DNA of 64,000 bases, taken from Ruminococcaceae bacterium BL-6 (GTDB lineage Bacteria; Bacillota; Clostridia; Oscillospirales; Acutalibacteraceae). The translations under genes and the position numbers were made by a program. Of this stretch, positions 53,291-62,377 are shown piece by piece. The notes under the pieces were generated by a model. That model had not been told where the DNA came from. It was given only the letters and a program-made list of their open reading frames with translations, and made no database searches. Every line of letters begins with the position of its first letter. The stretch's first letter is position 1. The stretch lies in NCBI GenBank assembly GCA_902810075.1, contig LR778135.1:1736001-1800000 (forward strand), read 5' to 3'.

Positions 53291-54223
53291 ATGAAACTGA
53301 ACGAACTGCTCCCGATTGAATTTCCGTTTATCCAGGGGGGCATGGCCAACATCGCCACCGGAAAATTCGCCGCCGCCGTCTCAAACGCCGGGGCGCTGGG
53401 GCTGATCGGCTCCGGCGGCATGAACCTGGAAATGCTGCGGGAAAATATCCATATCTGCAGGTCGCTGACGGAAAAGCCGTTCGGCGTCAACATTATGCTG
53501 ATGCATCCGCAGGCTGCGGAAATGGCGAAGCTCGTCGCGGATGAAAAAGTGCCGATCGTCACAACGGGCGCGGGCAACCCCGGCGAGTATATCGACCTGT
53601 GGAAACAGGCGGGCGCCAAGGTGATCCCGGTGGTGCCGGGCGTGGCGCTGGCCAAGCGCGTCGCCGAGCACGGAGCCGACGCGGTGATCGCGGAAGGCAC
53701 CGAAAGCGGCGGCCATGTCGGCGAGCTGACGACCATGGCCCTTGTGCCGCAGGTGGCGGACGCGGTGGAGATCCCGGTCATCGCGGCGGGCGGGATCGCG
53801 GACGGCCGCCAGCTTCTGGCGGCGTTCGCCCTCGGCGCGGTCGGCGTCCAGCTCGGCACCTGCCTTCTGGTCAGCGAGGAATGCCCCGTGCATGAAAATT
53901 ACAAACAGGCCGTCCTGAAAGCGAAGGACAACAGCACCATCGTGACCGGGCGAAGCTCCGGAGCGCCGGTGCGGGTCCTGAAAAACCGCATGGCGCGGGA
54001 ATACGTCAAACAGGAAAAGGCCGGAATGGACCGGATGGAACTGGAAAAATACACGCTCGGCTCCCTGCGACGCGCAGTGTTCGACGGCGACGTGGAAACC
54101 GGCTCGCTGATGGCGGGCCAGGTGGCCGGGCAGCTCCATGAGATCAAGCCCCTGCGCCGGATCTTTGAAGACCTGTACAGCGGATATCTGAACGTCCTCG
54201 ACCGGCTGGAACGGGACCGCTGA
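53291..54223 (+). CDS. fabK: Enoyl-ACP reductase II (FMN-dependent)
   Basis: 310 residues. FabK group of the nitronate-monooxygenase-like TIM barrels: PFIQGGMANIAT, GTESGGHVGELTTM and AAGGIADGRQLLAAFALGA (FMN phosphate site). Performs the last reduction of each elongation cycle in place of FabI. Confidence 0.95.
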   Translation: MKLNELLPIEFPFIQGGMANIATGKFAAAVSNAGALGLIGSGGMNLEMLRENIHICRSLTEKPFGVNIMLMHPQAAEMAKLVADEKVPIVTTGAGNPGEYIDLWKQAGAKVIPVVPGVALAKRVAEHGADAVIAEGTESGGHVGELTTMALVPQVADAVEIPVIAAGGIADGRQLLAAFALGAVGVQLGTCLLVSEECPVHENYKQAVLKAKDNSTIVTGRSSGAPVRVLKNRMAREYVKQEKAGMDRMELEKYTLGSLRRAVFDGDVETGSLMAGQVAGQLHEIKPLRRIFEDLYSGYLNVLDRLERDR

Positions 54224-54314
54224 TCCGCTTTCATTCCCTTGCGGGACGTGCTTTAAAATGTCCGCGAGCCGCAGGCGCCCGCGAACGACTGAATCAAAAA
54301 TGGAGGAACGCCGA

Positions 54315-55250
54315 ATGAAATTAGCGTTTTTATATGCAGGACAGGGAACCCAATCCGTCGGGATGGGCCGGGATCTGTACGAACAGTACCCGGCTTTCCG
54401 AAAGGTGATGGACTCCCCTGCCGCCGGATGCGACCTGAAAAAGCTCTGCTTCGAGGGCCCGGATGAAGTGCTGGCGCAGACCAGATGGACGCAGCCCTGC
54501 GTGGTAGCCGTCGAAGTCGGGATCACAGCCCTGCTGTACGCGGAGGGAATCCGTCCGCAGATGGCGGCGGGCCTCAGCCTGGGCGAATATTCCGCCCTTT
54601 GCGCGGCAGGGGTGTTCGACGTGCCGACCGTGCTTTCCGTCGTGGCCTACCGCGGCAGGGCGATGCAGAAGGCGTCCGAGGGCCTTTCCTGCGGAATGAC
54701 CGCCGTTCTGGGCCTTTCCCGGGAACCGCTTCTGGCCGCGTGCCGCGAGGCTTCCGCCCTCGGTACGGTGGAGGTAACCAACTACAACTGCCCCGGCCAG
54801 ATGGTGATATCCGGCGAGAGGGAGGCTGTCAAAAAGGCCGGGGAGCTCGCGCTCAAGGCGGGCGCGAAACGATGCGTCCCCTTAAAGCTGAGCGGGCCGT
54901 TCCATTCTTCCATGATGGCGCCGGCCGGCCGGGCGCTCGCCGAGCTCTTCCCTTCCGTTTCCTTCGGCGAGATGCGGTTCCCCGTGATCTTCAACGCCAC
55001 CGGAAAGCCGAAGCAGCCGGGCGAAACCATTCCGAAGCTTCTGGAAAAACAGGTGCAGACCGGCGTCCTCTTTGAAGACACCATCCGGTATATGGAACAG
55101 GCCGGAATCGACACCGCGCTGGAAATCGGCCCCGGAAAAGTTCTGAGCGGCTTCGTGCGCCGGACGGCCCGTTCCATCAAGACCTATTCCGCAGAGAATG
55201 CGGAAGGCCTCCGCGAGGTCATACGGACGCTGAAAGGAGACGGAGCATGA
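54315..55250 (+). CDS. fabD: Malonyl-CoA:ACP transacylase
   Basis: 311 residues from the ATG giving MKLAFLYAGQGTQSVGM, nine bases after GGAGG; longer in-frame reading upstream lacks a site. Catalytic Ser88 in GLSLGEYSAL and His in FHSSMM. Loads malonate on ACP. Confidence 0.95.
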   Translation: MKLAFLYAGQGTQSVGMGRDLYEQYPAFRKVMDSPAAGCDLKKLCFEGPDEVLAQTRWTQPCVVAVEVGITALLYAEGIRPQMAAGLSLGEYSALCAAGVFDVPTVLSVVAYRGRAMQKASEGLSCGMTAVLGLSREPLLAACREASALGTVEVTNYNCPGQMVISGEREAVKKAGELALKAGAKRCVPLKLSGPFHSSMMAPAGRALAELFPSVSFGEMRFPVIFNATGKPKQPGETIPKLLEKQVQTGVLFEDTIRYMEQAGIDTALEIGPGKVLSGFVRRTARSIKTYSAENAEGLREVIRTLKGDGA

Positions 55251-55990
55251 GCTTAAAAGGAAAAGCAGCGATCGTCACGGGCGGCGGCAGAGGGATCGGC
55301 CGCGCCGTCTGCCTGGAATTCGCGCGCCGGGGCGCGAACCTCGTCGTCAACTACGCGGGCAACGCGGATGCCGCCGAACAGACGGCGCGGGACTGCCGGG
55401 ACCTTGGGGTTCAGGCCGTGACGGCCCGGGCAAATGTCTCCATTTCCGCCGAATGCGCCGCGATTTTCGACAAGGCGAAGGAGACGTTCGGCGGGGTGGA
55501 TATTCTGGTGAACAACGCCGGGATCACCCGCGACGGGCTGATTGCCCGCATGAGCGAAGAGGATTTTGACGCCGTTCTGGACACCAACCTGAAGGGCGCG
55601 TTCCTGTGCATGAAGCTTGCCGCCCGCCTGATGATGAAGCAGCGCTCGGGCCGCATCATCAGCGTCAGCAGCGTGGTCGCCCTGCGCGGCAACCCCGGGC
55701 AGGCCAATTACGCGGCGAGCAAGGCCGGCCTGATCGGCATGACCAAATCGCTGGCAAAAGAGCTTGCCGCACGGAACGTCACGGTCAACGCCGTGGCGCC
55801 GGGAATGATCCAGACGGACATGACCAATTCCCTGCCCGACAAGGCAAAGCAGGCAATTCTGGACAGCATCCCACTCGCCCGTTTCGGCACGCCGGAGGAT
55901 GTGGCAAAGGCGGTCGCATTTTTTGCGGACGACGCCGCCGATTACATCACCGGTCAGGTGCTTCGCGTTGACGGCGGAATGGCAATGTAA
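55247..55990 (+). CDS. fabG: 3-oxoacyl-ACP reductase
   Basis: 247 residues. Short-chain dehydrogenase: TGGGRGIG at 11-18, NNAG at 89-92, Ser142-Tyr155-Lys159 catalytic set (YAASK). NADPH-dependent. Start overlaps the fabD stop (ATGA). Confidence 0.97.
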   Translation: MSLKGKAAIVTGGGRGIGRAVCLEFARRGANLVVNYAGNADAAEQTARDCRDLGVQAVTARANVSISAECAAIFDKAKETFGGVDILVNNAGITRDGLIARMSEEDFDAVLDTNLKGAFLCMKLAARLMMKQRSGRIISVSSVVALRGNPGQANYAASKAGLIGMTKSLAKELAARNVTVNAVAPGMIQTDMTNSLPDKAKQAILDSIPLARFGTPEDVAKAVAFFADDAADYITGQVLRVDGGMAM

Positions 55991-56002
55991 GGAGGAACGA
56001 TT

Positions 56003-57241
56003 ATGAAACGTCGTGTTGTCGTCACCGGGATGGGGGCACTCACCCCCATCGGTAAGACCGCGCCCGAAACCTGGGCGGCCGCGAAAGCGGGCGTCTGCGG
56101 CATCGGGCCGATCACCCTTTACGATAATTCGGAGCAAAAGGCCAAAATCGCGGGCGAAGTCAAGGATTTCGCCCCGGAAAACTATATGGACAAGCGGGAT
56201 GCGCGCAAGATGGACCGCTTCTGCCAGCTCGCCTATGCGGCGGCGGGGGAAGCGTTTCAGGACAGCGGCCTCTCCATGGAAAAAGAGGACGCCTTTCGCT
56301 GCGGCATTCTGGTCTCCAGCGGAATCGGCGGCCTTGGAACGATCGAAAACGAGCAGATGCGGGGCGTACAGAAGGGCTTCGACCGGGTGTCCCCCTACTT
56401 TATCCCCATGTGCATCCCGAACATCGCGGGCGCGCATATCGCCATCCGGTATGGATTCCGGGGTATGTGCAGCTGCCCGGTGACCGCCTGCGCGGGCGGA
56501 AGCAACGCTACGGGCGACGCCTTCCGCCAGATCCGGGACGGCTACATGGATGTCATGCTCTGCGGCGGCGCGGAGTCCGTCGTCAACCCGCTCGGGATCG
56601 GCGGCTTCACCTCGATGAAAGCCCTGTGCAGCACCAACGACCCCGAACGCGCTTCCATCCCGTTCGATAAGGAGCGCAGCGGATTCGTCATGGGCGAGGG
56701 CGCCGGGATCCTGATTCTGGAGGAACTGGAGCACGCCCGCGCCAGAGACGCCCGGATCTATGGGGAAATCGTCGGCTACGGCGCTTCCTGCGACGCGTAT
56801 CACATGACCGCGCCTTCGCCGGGCGGCGAAGGCGCGGCGGAATGTATGAAGATGGCGCTCAAAGACGCCGGGATCGCGCCGGAGGATGTCGGTTATATCA
56901 ATGCGCACGGCACCTCCACCCCCATGAACGACCGGTGCGAAACCATCGCCATCAAGGCGGCGTTCGGCCCGCACGCGAAAAAGCTGATGGTCAGCTCCAC
57001 CAAATCCATGACGGGCCATCTTCTTGGGGCAAGCGGCGCGGTGGAGGCCATCCTCTCCATCTGCACGCTGAAAGACGGGTTCGCGCCCCCCACCATCCAC
57101 TACCGGGTCCCGGATGAGGAATGCGACCTGGACATCGTCCCGAATCAGGGGCGCAGCGCGGACATCCGTTATGCCGTCTCCAACTCTCTGGGCTTCGGCG
57201 GGCACAACGCCAGCCTGGTATTCAAACGCTGGGAGGAATAA
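56003..57241 (+). CDS. fabF: 3-oxoacyl-ACP synthase II
   Basis: 412 residues. Catalytic Cys163 ([11 protein letters not shown]) and two histidines ([23 protein letters not shown]). Main elongation condensing enzyme. Ribosome site AAGGAGG. Confidence 0.97.
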   Translation: MKRRVVVTGMGALTPIGKTAPETWAAAKAGVCGIGPITLYDNSEQKAKIAGEVKDFAPENYMDKRDARKMDRFCQLAYAAAGEAFQDSGLSMEKEDAFRCGILVSSGIGGLGTIENEQMRGVQKGFDRVSPYFIPMCIPNIAGAHIAIRYGFRGMCSCPVTACAGGSNATGDAFRQIRDGYMDVMLCGGAESVVNPLGIGGFTSMKALCSTNDPERASIPFDKERSGFVMGEGAGILILEELEHARARDARIYGEIVGYGASCDAYHMTAPSPGGEGAAECMKMALKDAGIAPEDVGYINAHGTSTPMNDRCETIAIKAAFGPHAKKLMVSSTKSMTGHLLGASGAVEAILSICTLKDGFAPPTIHYRVPDEECDLDIVPNQGRSADIRYAVSNSLGFGGHNASLVFKRWEE

Positions 57242-57243
57242 AA

Positions 57244-57672
57244 ATGGAACTGGACTCCAACGAGATTCAAAAGATTCTCCCCCACCGCTTCCCGTTTCTG
57301 ATGGTGGACAGGATCACCGGCTTCGAGCCGGGAAAATGGGCCAAGGGGATCAAATGCGTTTCGGTCAACGAACCGTTTTTCTGCGGCCACTTTCCCCAGT
57401 ATCACGTCATGCCCGGCGTTCTGATTCTGGAATCGCTCGCCCAGGTAGGCGCGGTTGCCGTGCTGACCCTGGAGGAAAACAAGGGGAAGATCGCCTTCTT
57501 CGGCGGCGTCAAAAACGCGCGGTTCCGCCGCCAGGTGGTTCCGGGCGACGTGCTGGAGCTCGAATGCGAGCTGATCCGGCAGCGCGGCCCGGTCGGGATC
57601 GGCAAAGGCGTGGCGAAGGTCGGCGGCGAGGTTGCGGCCGATGCCGAATTCACCTTCGCCATCGGAAACTGA
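57244..57672 (+). CDS. fabZ: 3-hydroxyacyl-ACP dehydratase
   Basis: 142 residues from the ATG two bases after the fabF stop, with GGAGG just inside fabF. Hot-dog fold with catalytic His in [10 protein letters not shown] and Glu in [11 protein letters not shown]. In many Clostridia accB and accC flank fabZ; here they do not. Confidence 0.96.
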   Translation: MELDSNEIQKILPHRFPFLMVDRITGFEPGKWAKGIKCVSVNEPFFCGHFPQYHVMPGVLILESLAQVGAVAVLTLEENKGKIAFFGGVKNARFRRQVVPGDVLELECELIRQRGPVGIGKGVAKVGGEVAADAEFTFAIGN

Positions 57673-57707
57673 GCATCGATAAAATACCGGAAGAGAGGAA
57701 CGACAGA

Positions 57708-58187
57708 ATGCTGGAACAGGCATTTATGGATGTATATACCAAATTTAAAATGCATTTCTACAAAAAAGTATTCGAGCGTTTTAAAGACCGGGAAGCCAGC
57801 CTCACCACCGTGGAGACCTTCTGCATCGAAATCATCCATGCACTGAAGAACCCGACCGTCAACGAATTCGCTTCTTTCATCCAGGTTTCGCCCTCCAACG
57901 CGGCCTATAAGGTGACCAACCTGATTCAGAAGGGATACCTGAAAAAAATCCGATCTTCCAAAGACAGGCGGGAATATCACCTGGCCGTCACCCCGAAATA
58001 TTTCGAGTATTACAATCTGAGCTACCACTATATCGAACTGGTGATCGGCCGGATCAAAGAGCATTTTTCCGCTCAGGAAATCGGTCAGTTCGAGCGCATG
58101 CTGAGGATGATTTCAGACGAGCTGATGCCGGAAGTATCGCTTCCGTCCGGATTGGAAAGCAAAAATGAAAAGCCTGCCGGTCTTTGA
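57708..58187 (+). CDS. MarR-family regulator, probable fatty-acid regulator
   Basis: 159 residues from the ATG giving MLEQAFMDVYTKFKM, behind GAGAGGA. Winged helix with SPSNAAYKVTNLIQKGYL recognition region and the SSKDRREY wing. Last gene of the fab operon, so likely a FabT-like autorepressor acting at 50047-50072. The terminator stem overlaps its last codons. Confidence 0.85.
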   Translation: MLEQAFMDVYTKFKMHFYKKVFERFKDREASLTTVETFCIEIIHALKNPTVNEFASFIQVSPSNAAYKVTNLIQKGYLKKIRSSKDRREYHLAVTPKYFEYYNLSYHYIELVIGRIKEHFSAQEIGQFERMLRMISDELMPEVSLPSGLESKNEKPAGL

Positions 58188-58202
58188 CGACGGCAGGCTT
58201 TT
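58168..58202 (+). terminator. Terminator of the fab operon
   Basis: 12-bp stem AAAAGCCTGCCG/CGGCAGGCTTTT with T-tract; the marR stop codon lies in the loop. Confidence 0.9.
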
Positions 58203-58226
58203 TCCGCAGCGGCGGCAGAATTTGAT

Positions 58227-58496
58227 TTAAGAAGCGCTGTTGGTCCTTTTTCCTTTGAACAGATTGATGATCCACAACAGGATGATCGCCCCGACGATGG
58301 AAACCAGAAGACTCCACAGGTTGAACCCCGTAAGGCCCACTCCGCCGATCAGGTTCATCAGGAATCCGCCGATCAATGCGCCCGCGATGCCGACCACAAC
58401 GTTGGCGAAACCGCCCATCTGCGAGTTCTTTCCGGTAATCATGCTCGCGATCCATCCGGCGAGGGCGCCCAAAATAATCCATGCTAATATATTCAT
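58227..58496 (-). CDS. GlsB/YeaQ/YmgE-family small membrane protein
   Basis: 89 residues, three membrane segments. GALAGWIASMITG and GIAGALIGGFLMN are the transglycosylase-associated/GlsB signature. Linked to general and acid stress; mechanism unknown. Single gene, convergent with marR. Confidence 0.9.
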   Translation of the reverse strand: MNILAWIILGALAGWIASMITGKNSQMGGFANVVVGIAGALIGGFLMNLIGGVGLTGFNLWSLLVSIVGAIILLWIINLFKGKRTNSAS

Positions 58497-58677
58497 AAAT
58501 AATCCTCTGCTTCCTTTTGATATTTTTGATCTTTACAGCAATCCCGAAATGGAACTGCTGTTCATCCAGGGATTCTGGTTTTGCTATCAGTATGAACATG
58601 TTTGCAGGAAATATTCAAAGGAAAAATTTTCCGCGGAAAGGCGATTACAAAATTTTCCCATGACCTTCTTTTTCCGT

Positions 58678-58757
58678 TATAATGAAACAAGCGGGCGCAC
58701 AATCATGCAAAACCGCTTCCTGCCGCTTGGGGCTCATTTTTTCGGCGGCAGGTTTTT
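58678..58757 (+). promoter_or_regulatory. Short attenuator-like leader of the TtcA-like gene
   Basis: -10 TATAAT at 58678-58683 (weak -35). The leader has AAGCGG (58689-58694) able to pair with either of two CCGCTT copies (58713-58718 or 58723-58728); the second is part of the 5' arm of a terminator (58719-58752 plus T5). Confidence 0.5.
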
Positions 58758-58771
58758 ATGAATATTCTGAT

Positions 58772-59629
58772 ATGGAAAGTAAGGCACAGCCGATGGAACC
58801 ATATGAAAAAATCGAACAGAGCATCCTGAAAAAATATCGAAAACAGATCTGGTACCGCTTTATCGGCGCCATGAAGGACTACCGGCTGGTTCAGGCGGGC
58901 GACCGAATCGCGGTCTGCATTTCCGGCGGAAAAGATTCCATGCTGCTTGCGAAGTGTCTTCAGCTCCTTCAGAGGCACAGCGAGGTTCCCTATGAGCTGG
59001 AATTTCTTGCGATGGACCCGGGCTACAGCGCGGAAAACCGAAAGCTGATCCTTTCCAACGCCGAGAAACTGAACATCCCGCTGAATCTGTTTGAAACAAG
59101 GATCTTTGAGATCGTGGCCAAATCCGGCGGCACGCCGTGTTATCTGTGCGCGCGGATGCGCCGCGGATATCTTTACGCCTACGCCAAAAAGCTGGGCTGC
59201 AATAAAATCGCGCTGGGGCACCATTTCGACGACATGATCGAAACCGCGCTGATGAGCATGCTGTACGCCGCCGAAATCCGAACGATGATGCCCAAGCTGC
59301 ACAGCACCCATTTCCCGGGAATGGAGATCATACGGCCGCTGTATCTGGTGCGGGAAGCCGATATCCTGGCCTGGAAGCGCTACAACAACCTTCAGTTTCT
59401 CCGCTGCGCCTGCCTTTTGACCGAGAAGCTGGAAACGGACTCCCGCGTTTCCAAACGCGCGCAGACCAAAAAGCTGATCGCCGCGCTGCGCCGGGAAAAC
59501 CCGCAGATCGACGTCAATATTTTTCGCAGCATGCACAACGTAAACCTGGACACCGTGATCGGCTACCGCCAGAACGGCGTCAAGCACAGCTTTCTGGACC
59601 GTTACGACGAATCCGGAAAAAAAACGTAA
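58772..59629 (+). CDS. TtcA-family tRNA 2-thiolation ATP pyrophosphatase
   Basis: 285 residues from the ATG at 58772; one at 58793 is also possible. PP-loop SGGKDS at 51-56, CxxC at Cys123/Cys126, a further CAC at Cys212/Cys214, matching TtcA which thiolates cytidine 32 of tRNAs with an iron-sulfur cluster. Could also be another member of the TtcA/TilS-like family. Behind an attenuator-like leader. Confidence 0.85.
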   Translation: MESKAQPMEPYEKIEQSILKKYRKQIWYRFIGAMKDYRLVQAGDRIAVCISGGKDSMLLAKCLQLLQRHSEVPYELEFLAMDPGYSAENRKLILSNAEKLNIPLNLFETRIFEIVAKSGGTPCYLCARMRRGYLYAYAKKLGCNKIALGHHFDDMIETALMSMLYAAEIRTMMPKLHSTHFPGMEIIRPLYLVREADILAWKRYNNLQFLRCACLLTEKLETDSRVSKRAQTKKLIAALRRENPQIDVNIFRSMHNVNLDTVIGYRQNGVKHSFLDRYDESGKKT

Positions 59630-59635
59630 GAGAGC

Positions 59636-60040
59636 TCAGCATTCGTCGCAGCCTTTTCCGTTATGGATGGCTTCTGTTCCGGCTTCCACCGCCGTTTCGT
59701 AATACCGGATTTTATGTTCTATTTTTTCAATATGCTGTTTGAGTTCGGCAAGCTGCTGCTCCGCCTTGATTCTCTGCGCTTTGAACAGATCAAGGCGCTT
59801 CTGTAAAGTGCAATCCCCTTCCATACACCAACTGATAAACTGCCTGATGTCTTTTATTTTCATCCCGGTGTTTTTCAGGCAGGCAATCAGCTCAATCCAC
59901 TCGTAATCGCTTTTCCGGAAAGAGCGGTAGCCGGAAGGGCCGCGCTCGACAAAAGGCAGCAGACCCTCTTTTTCATAATAGCGCAGCGTGTGCTCCGTCA
60001 GCCCGGTGCGCTGAGCCGCCCGTGCAATGGTATCCCCCAT
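59636..60040 (-). CDS. MerR-family regulator (AdhR/NmlR-like)
   Basis: 134 residues from the ATG giving MGDTIARAAQRTGLTEHTL, six bases after GGGGGAG. N-terminal winged HTH (LRYYEKEGLLPF), coiled coil, and a short tail with Cys residues (CMEGDCTLQ near 78-86; GKGCDEC end). Divergent from an alcohol dehydrogenase gene and flanked by two MerR-type boxes, fitting an aldehyde/electrophile sensor. Cysteine sensing is inference. Confidence 0.88.
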   Translation of the reverse strand: MGDTIARAAQRTGLTEHTLRYYEKEGLLPFVERGPSGYRSFRKSDYEWIELIACLKNTGMKIKDIRQFISWCMEGDCTLQKRLDLFKAQRIKAEQQLAELKQHIEKIEHKIRYYETAVEAGTEAIHNGKGCDEC

Positions 60041-60102
60041 CTTTATCTCCCCCATCTCAATGATTCCAATCTACAGTATTTCATGAAATTGCTGCAGCAT
60101 TT

Positions 60103-60133
60103 ATTTTATACCTTAGAGTTATCTCTAAGTCAA
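60103..60133 (-). promoter_or_regulatory. MerR-type promoter of the merR gene
   Basis: Minus strand: -35 TTGACT (60133-60128), 19-base spacer holding CTTAGAG-TTAT-CTCTAAG (60112-60129), -10 TAAAAT (60108-60103). Confidence 0.75.
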
Positions 60134-60158
60134 GGCTCAAAAATTTGTGCATCCGTTC

Positions 60159-60189
60159 TTGACTTAGAGCAGGCTCAAAGGATTATAAT
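60159..60189 (+). promoter_or_regulatory. MerR-type promoter of the alcohol dehydrogenase gene
   Basis: -35 TTGACT (60159-60164), 19-base spacer holding CTTAGAG-N4-CTCAAAG (60163-60180), -10 TATAAT (60184-60189). Confidence 0.85.
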
Positions 60190-60229
60190 GGTTGTAACAT
60201 CAATCAGAAATCGATAGGGAGGTTTTATG

Positions 60230-61399
60230 ATGCTGTTCGATTACTTTGTACCTACGAAAATACTGTTCGGAAAAGGGCAGCTTGCGAATCTGCACAAGCA
60301 GAAGCTGCCGGGGAAAAAAGCGCTGATTGTGATCTCATCCGGAAAATCCGCCAGAAGCAACGGATATCTGGCAAGGCTTGAGGAGCAGCTGGATCTGGCA
60401 GGCGTTTCCCATGTCGTCTTTGATCAGATTCTGCCCAACCCCGTCAAGACACATGTGATGGAGGGCGCGGCGTTTGCAAAGGCGCAGGGCTGCGATTTTG
60501 TTGTGGGCCTCGGCGGAGGAAGCAGTATCGACTCGGCAAAAGCCATCGCAGTGATGGCGGCAAATGAGGGCGACTACTGGGACTACATTCTGGGCGGATC
60601 CGGAAAAGGCAGGCCCGTCCCGAACGACCCGCTCCCCATTGTGGCGGTTACGACTACGGCTGGCACCGGCACCGAGGCGGACCCCTGGACCGTGACGACC
60701 AAAGAGGACACCAATGAAAAAATCGGTTTCGGATACGAAAAGACTTTCCCCGTGCTTTCGGTGGTCGACCCCGATCTGATGCTGACCGTACCGCCGCGCC
60801 TTACGGCTTATCAGGGATTCGACGCGCTGTTTCACAGCACGGAGGGGTACATCGCCAAAACGGCGGACCCGATCAGCGACCTGTTCGCGCTCAAAGCGAT
60901 CGGACTCATCGGCAGAAGCCTTGCCAAAGCGGTGGCAAACGGCCGGGATGAAGAAGCCCGGGCCGACGTCGCGCTGGCAAATACGCTGTCCGGCATGGTG
61001 GAATCGCTTTCGTCGTGCACTTCCGAACACAGCCTGGAACACGCCCTCAGCGCGTTTCATCCCAGGCTTCCCCACGGGGCGGGGCTGATCATGATCAGCA
61101 AAGCATACTACACACACTTCGCACAGGCTCATGCCTGCGAGGAAAAAATGATCGCCATGGCAAAGGCCCTTGGGAAAGCCGACGCCGCGGCGGGCATGGA
61201 CTTCGTAACCGCTCTTTCCGCTTTGCAGGCAGCCTGCGGCGTCGCCGATTTAAAGATGAGCAACTATGGCATAGACAGCGCTGACTTCGCAAAATATGCG
61301 GACAACGCAAGGCAGACGATGGGCGCATTGTTCGAAGTCGATCCCGCGCCGCTTTCCAGAGATGACAGCATCCGGATTTTGCAGAATTCCTACCGGTAA
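60230..61399 (+). CDS. Iron-containing alcohol dehydrogenase
   Basis: 389 residues; the ATG at 60230 is seven bases after GGGAGG, an ATG at 60227 is adjacent. Group III dehydrogenase: VGLGGGSSIDSAKAIA (NAD(P) binding), TTTAGTGTEADPWTVT, and metal histidines in EHSLEHALSAF and LPHGAG. Reduces aldehydes or oxidises alcohols; likely detoxifies the aldehyde sensed by the divergent MerR. Confidence 0.95.
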   Translation: MLFDYFVPTKILFGKGQLANLHKQKLPGKKALIVISSGKSARSNGYLARLEEQLDLAGVSHVVFDQILPNPVKTHVMEGAAFAKAQGCDFVVGLGGGSSIDSAKAIAVMAANEGDYWDYILGGSGKGRPVPNDPLPIVAVTTTAGTGTEADPWTVTTKEDTNEKIGFGYEKTFPVLSVVDPDLMLTVPPRLTAYQGFDALFHSTEGYIAKTADPISDLFALKAIGLIGRSLAKAVANGRDEEARADVALANTLSGMVESLSSCTSEHSLEHALSAFHPRLPHGAGLIMISKAYYTHFAQAHACEEKMIAMAKALGKADAAAGMDFVTALSALQAACGVADLKMSNYGIDSADFAKYADNARQTMGALFEVDPAPLSRDDSIRILQNSYR

Positions 61400-61469
61400 T
61401 GCCGGCGGCTGCCGTCATCCCATCACCGTCGAACCGACAAAATCCGAATTGAACGTTCATATCATCCAA

Positions 61470-61509
61470 GTGAGAGGCCGAAGAAAGTATTCGGCCTCTC
61501 ACTTTTTTG
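61470..61509 (+). terminator. Terminator of the alcohol dehydrogenase gene
   Basis: 13-bp perfect stem GTGAGAGGCCGAA/TTCGGCCTCTCAC followed by T6. Confidence 0.9.
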
Positions 61510-61850
61510 AAATAAACAATTTGAGATCGTCAGGTCAAACGCAAAATTTTTCACCTCATCATTGAATACAGGCTTTTGACAAATGAGTTTTTTTCGTGTT
61601 TTAATTTGCTTTGCGAGGCATGGAAAACAAAAGAAAACATCAGAAAGCGCTCTCTTAATAAAGGCAAATAGCTTTACATGTCTAACATGAAATGAGATAG
61701 AAAAGTCAGGAATAATCGAATGTGTAAAGGCTATAATCTTTCCATTTTTCGACCAAAAAGTTCTAATTGTGCTCCCATTTTCTTCTCTCTTTGTCAAGAG
61801 CCGACCGTTCTCGCAAAAAATGGATTTTTCTAATTTTTTCGTGAATTTTC

Positions 61851-61879
61851 TTGACAGAAAGGGAATGTTATGTTACAAT
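61851..61879 (+). promoter_or_regulatory. Promoter of tRNA-Leu
   Basis: -35 TTGACA, 17-base spacer, -10 TACAAT, 32 bases before the tRNA. Confidence 0.8.
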
Positions 61880-61910
61880 ACCTAAGCAATCACGATTTTA
61901 ATCTTTATAT

Positions 61911-61999
61911 GCGAGAGTGGCGGAATTGGCAGACGCGCTAGATTCAGGTTCTAGTGAACGTTTAAGTTCATAGGGGTTCAAGTCCCCTCCCTCGCACCA
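61911..61999 (+). tRNA. tRNA-Leu (CAG)
   Basis: Class II tRNA with long variable arm and encoded CCA. Anticodon stem CTAGA/TCTAG with loop TTCAGGT, anticodon CAG; T-arm GGGGTTCAAGTCCCC. The acceptor stem has one A-C mismatch at pair 6-67. It decodes CTG. Confidence 0.95.
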
Positions 62000-62377
62000 T
62001 ACCCGAAAGCCTCGACACGCAATTTCGCGTGTGGGGCTTATTTTTTTCAGGTTTTTACGCCCGCGCCGGAGCAAATGCCGTAAGGAATACCCGCACCAGC
62101 GGTGGGTTGCCGCTGATATGGCGTACCTTGCATTGCGGGTGTGCTTTTTCTTTTATGCCAGTATAAACACTAAAATCCTTACGAGAGCCTTTATACGCAA
62201 TTTGGTTGTATCTGGCTTTTCTTTTTTATATCTCAGTGCTCGCGTTGAGACAAATGCCCTATCGCCACTCGCGTCAAAAAAGACATCTCTCCTGTGAAGG
62301 AAGAGATACCTTTTTTTATGCCGAAAAATATAGTATGATGAATACTACACAGGAAAGAACTTTGAGGGGGAATGGTC
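62000..62377. other. Intergenic region with four terminator-like hairpins behind tRNA-Leu
   Basis: Hairpins with T-tracts at 62007-62047, 62089-62148, 62186-62228 and 62285-62317. The first and third share AGCC...ACGCAATTT...GGCT layout, and CAAATGCC occurs twice, suggesting an old duplication. No gene seen. Confidence 0.6.
62007..62047 (+). terminator. Terminator of tRNA-Leu
   Basis: AAGCC/GGCTT and ACACGC/GCGTGT stems, 6-base loop, then T7. Confidence 0.9.

Larger units (their letters stand above)
61400..61910. other. 511-bp intergenic region, AT-rich
   Basis: Holds the adh terminator (61470-61502) and the tRNA-Leu promoter (61851-61879). Between them about 350 bases of AT-rich sequence with no ORF showing coding features that I would support. 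Confidence 0.6.

Noticed and set aside
55253..57205. 650-codon minus-strand frame opposite fabG-fabF
   Set aside because: Antisense to two enzymes with intact catalytic residues; no start signal.
61462..61797. 111-codon minus-strand frame between adh and tRNA-Leu
   Set aside because: Begins in AT-rich sequence, ends inside the adh terminator, no recognisable features.
62031..62297. 88-codon plus-strand frame behind tRNA-Leu
   Set aside because: Runs through three terminator-like hairpins, no ribosome site.
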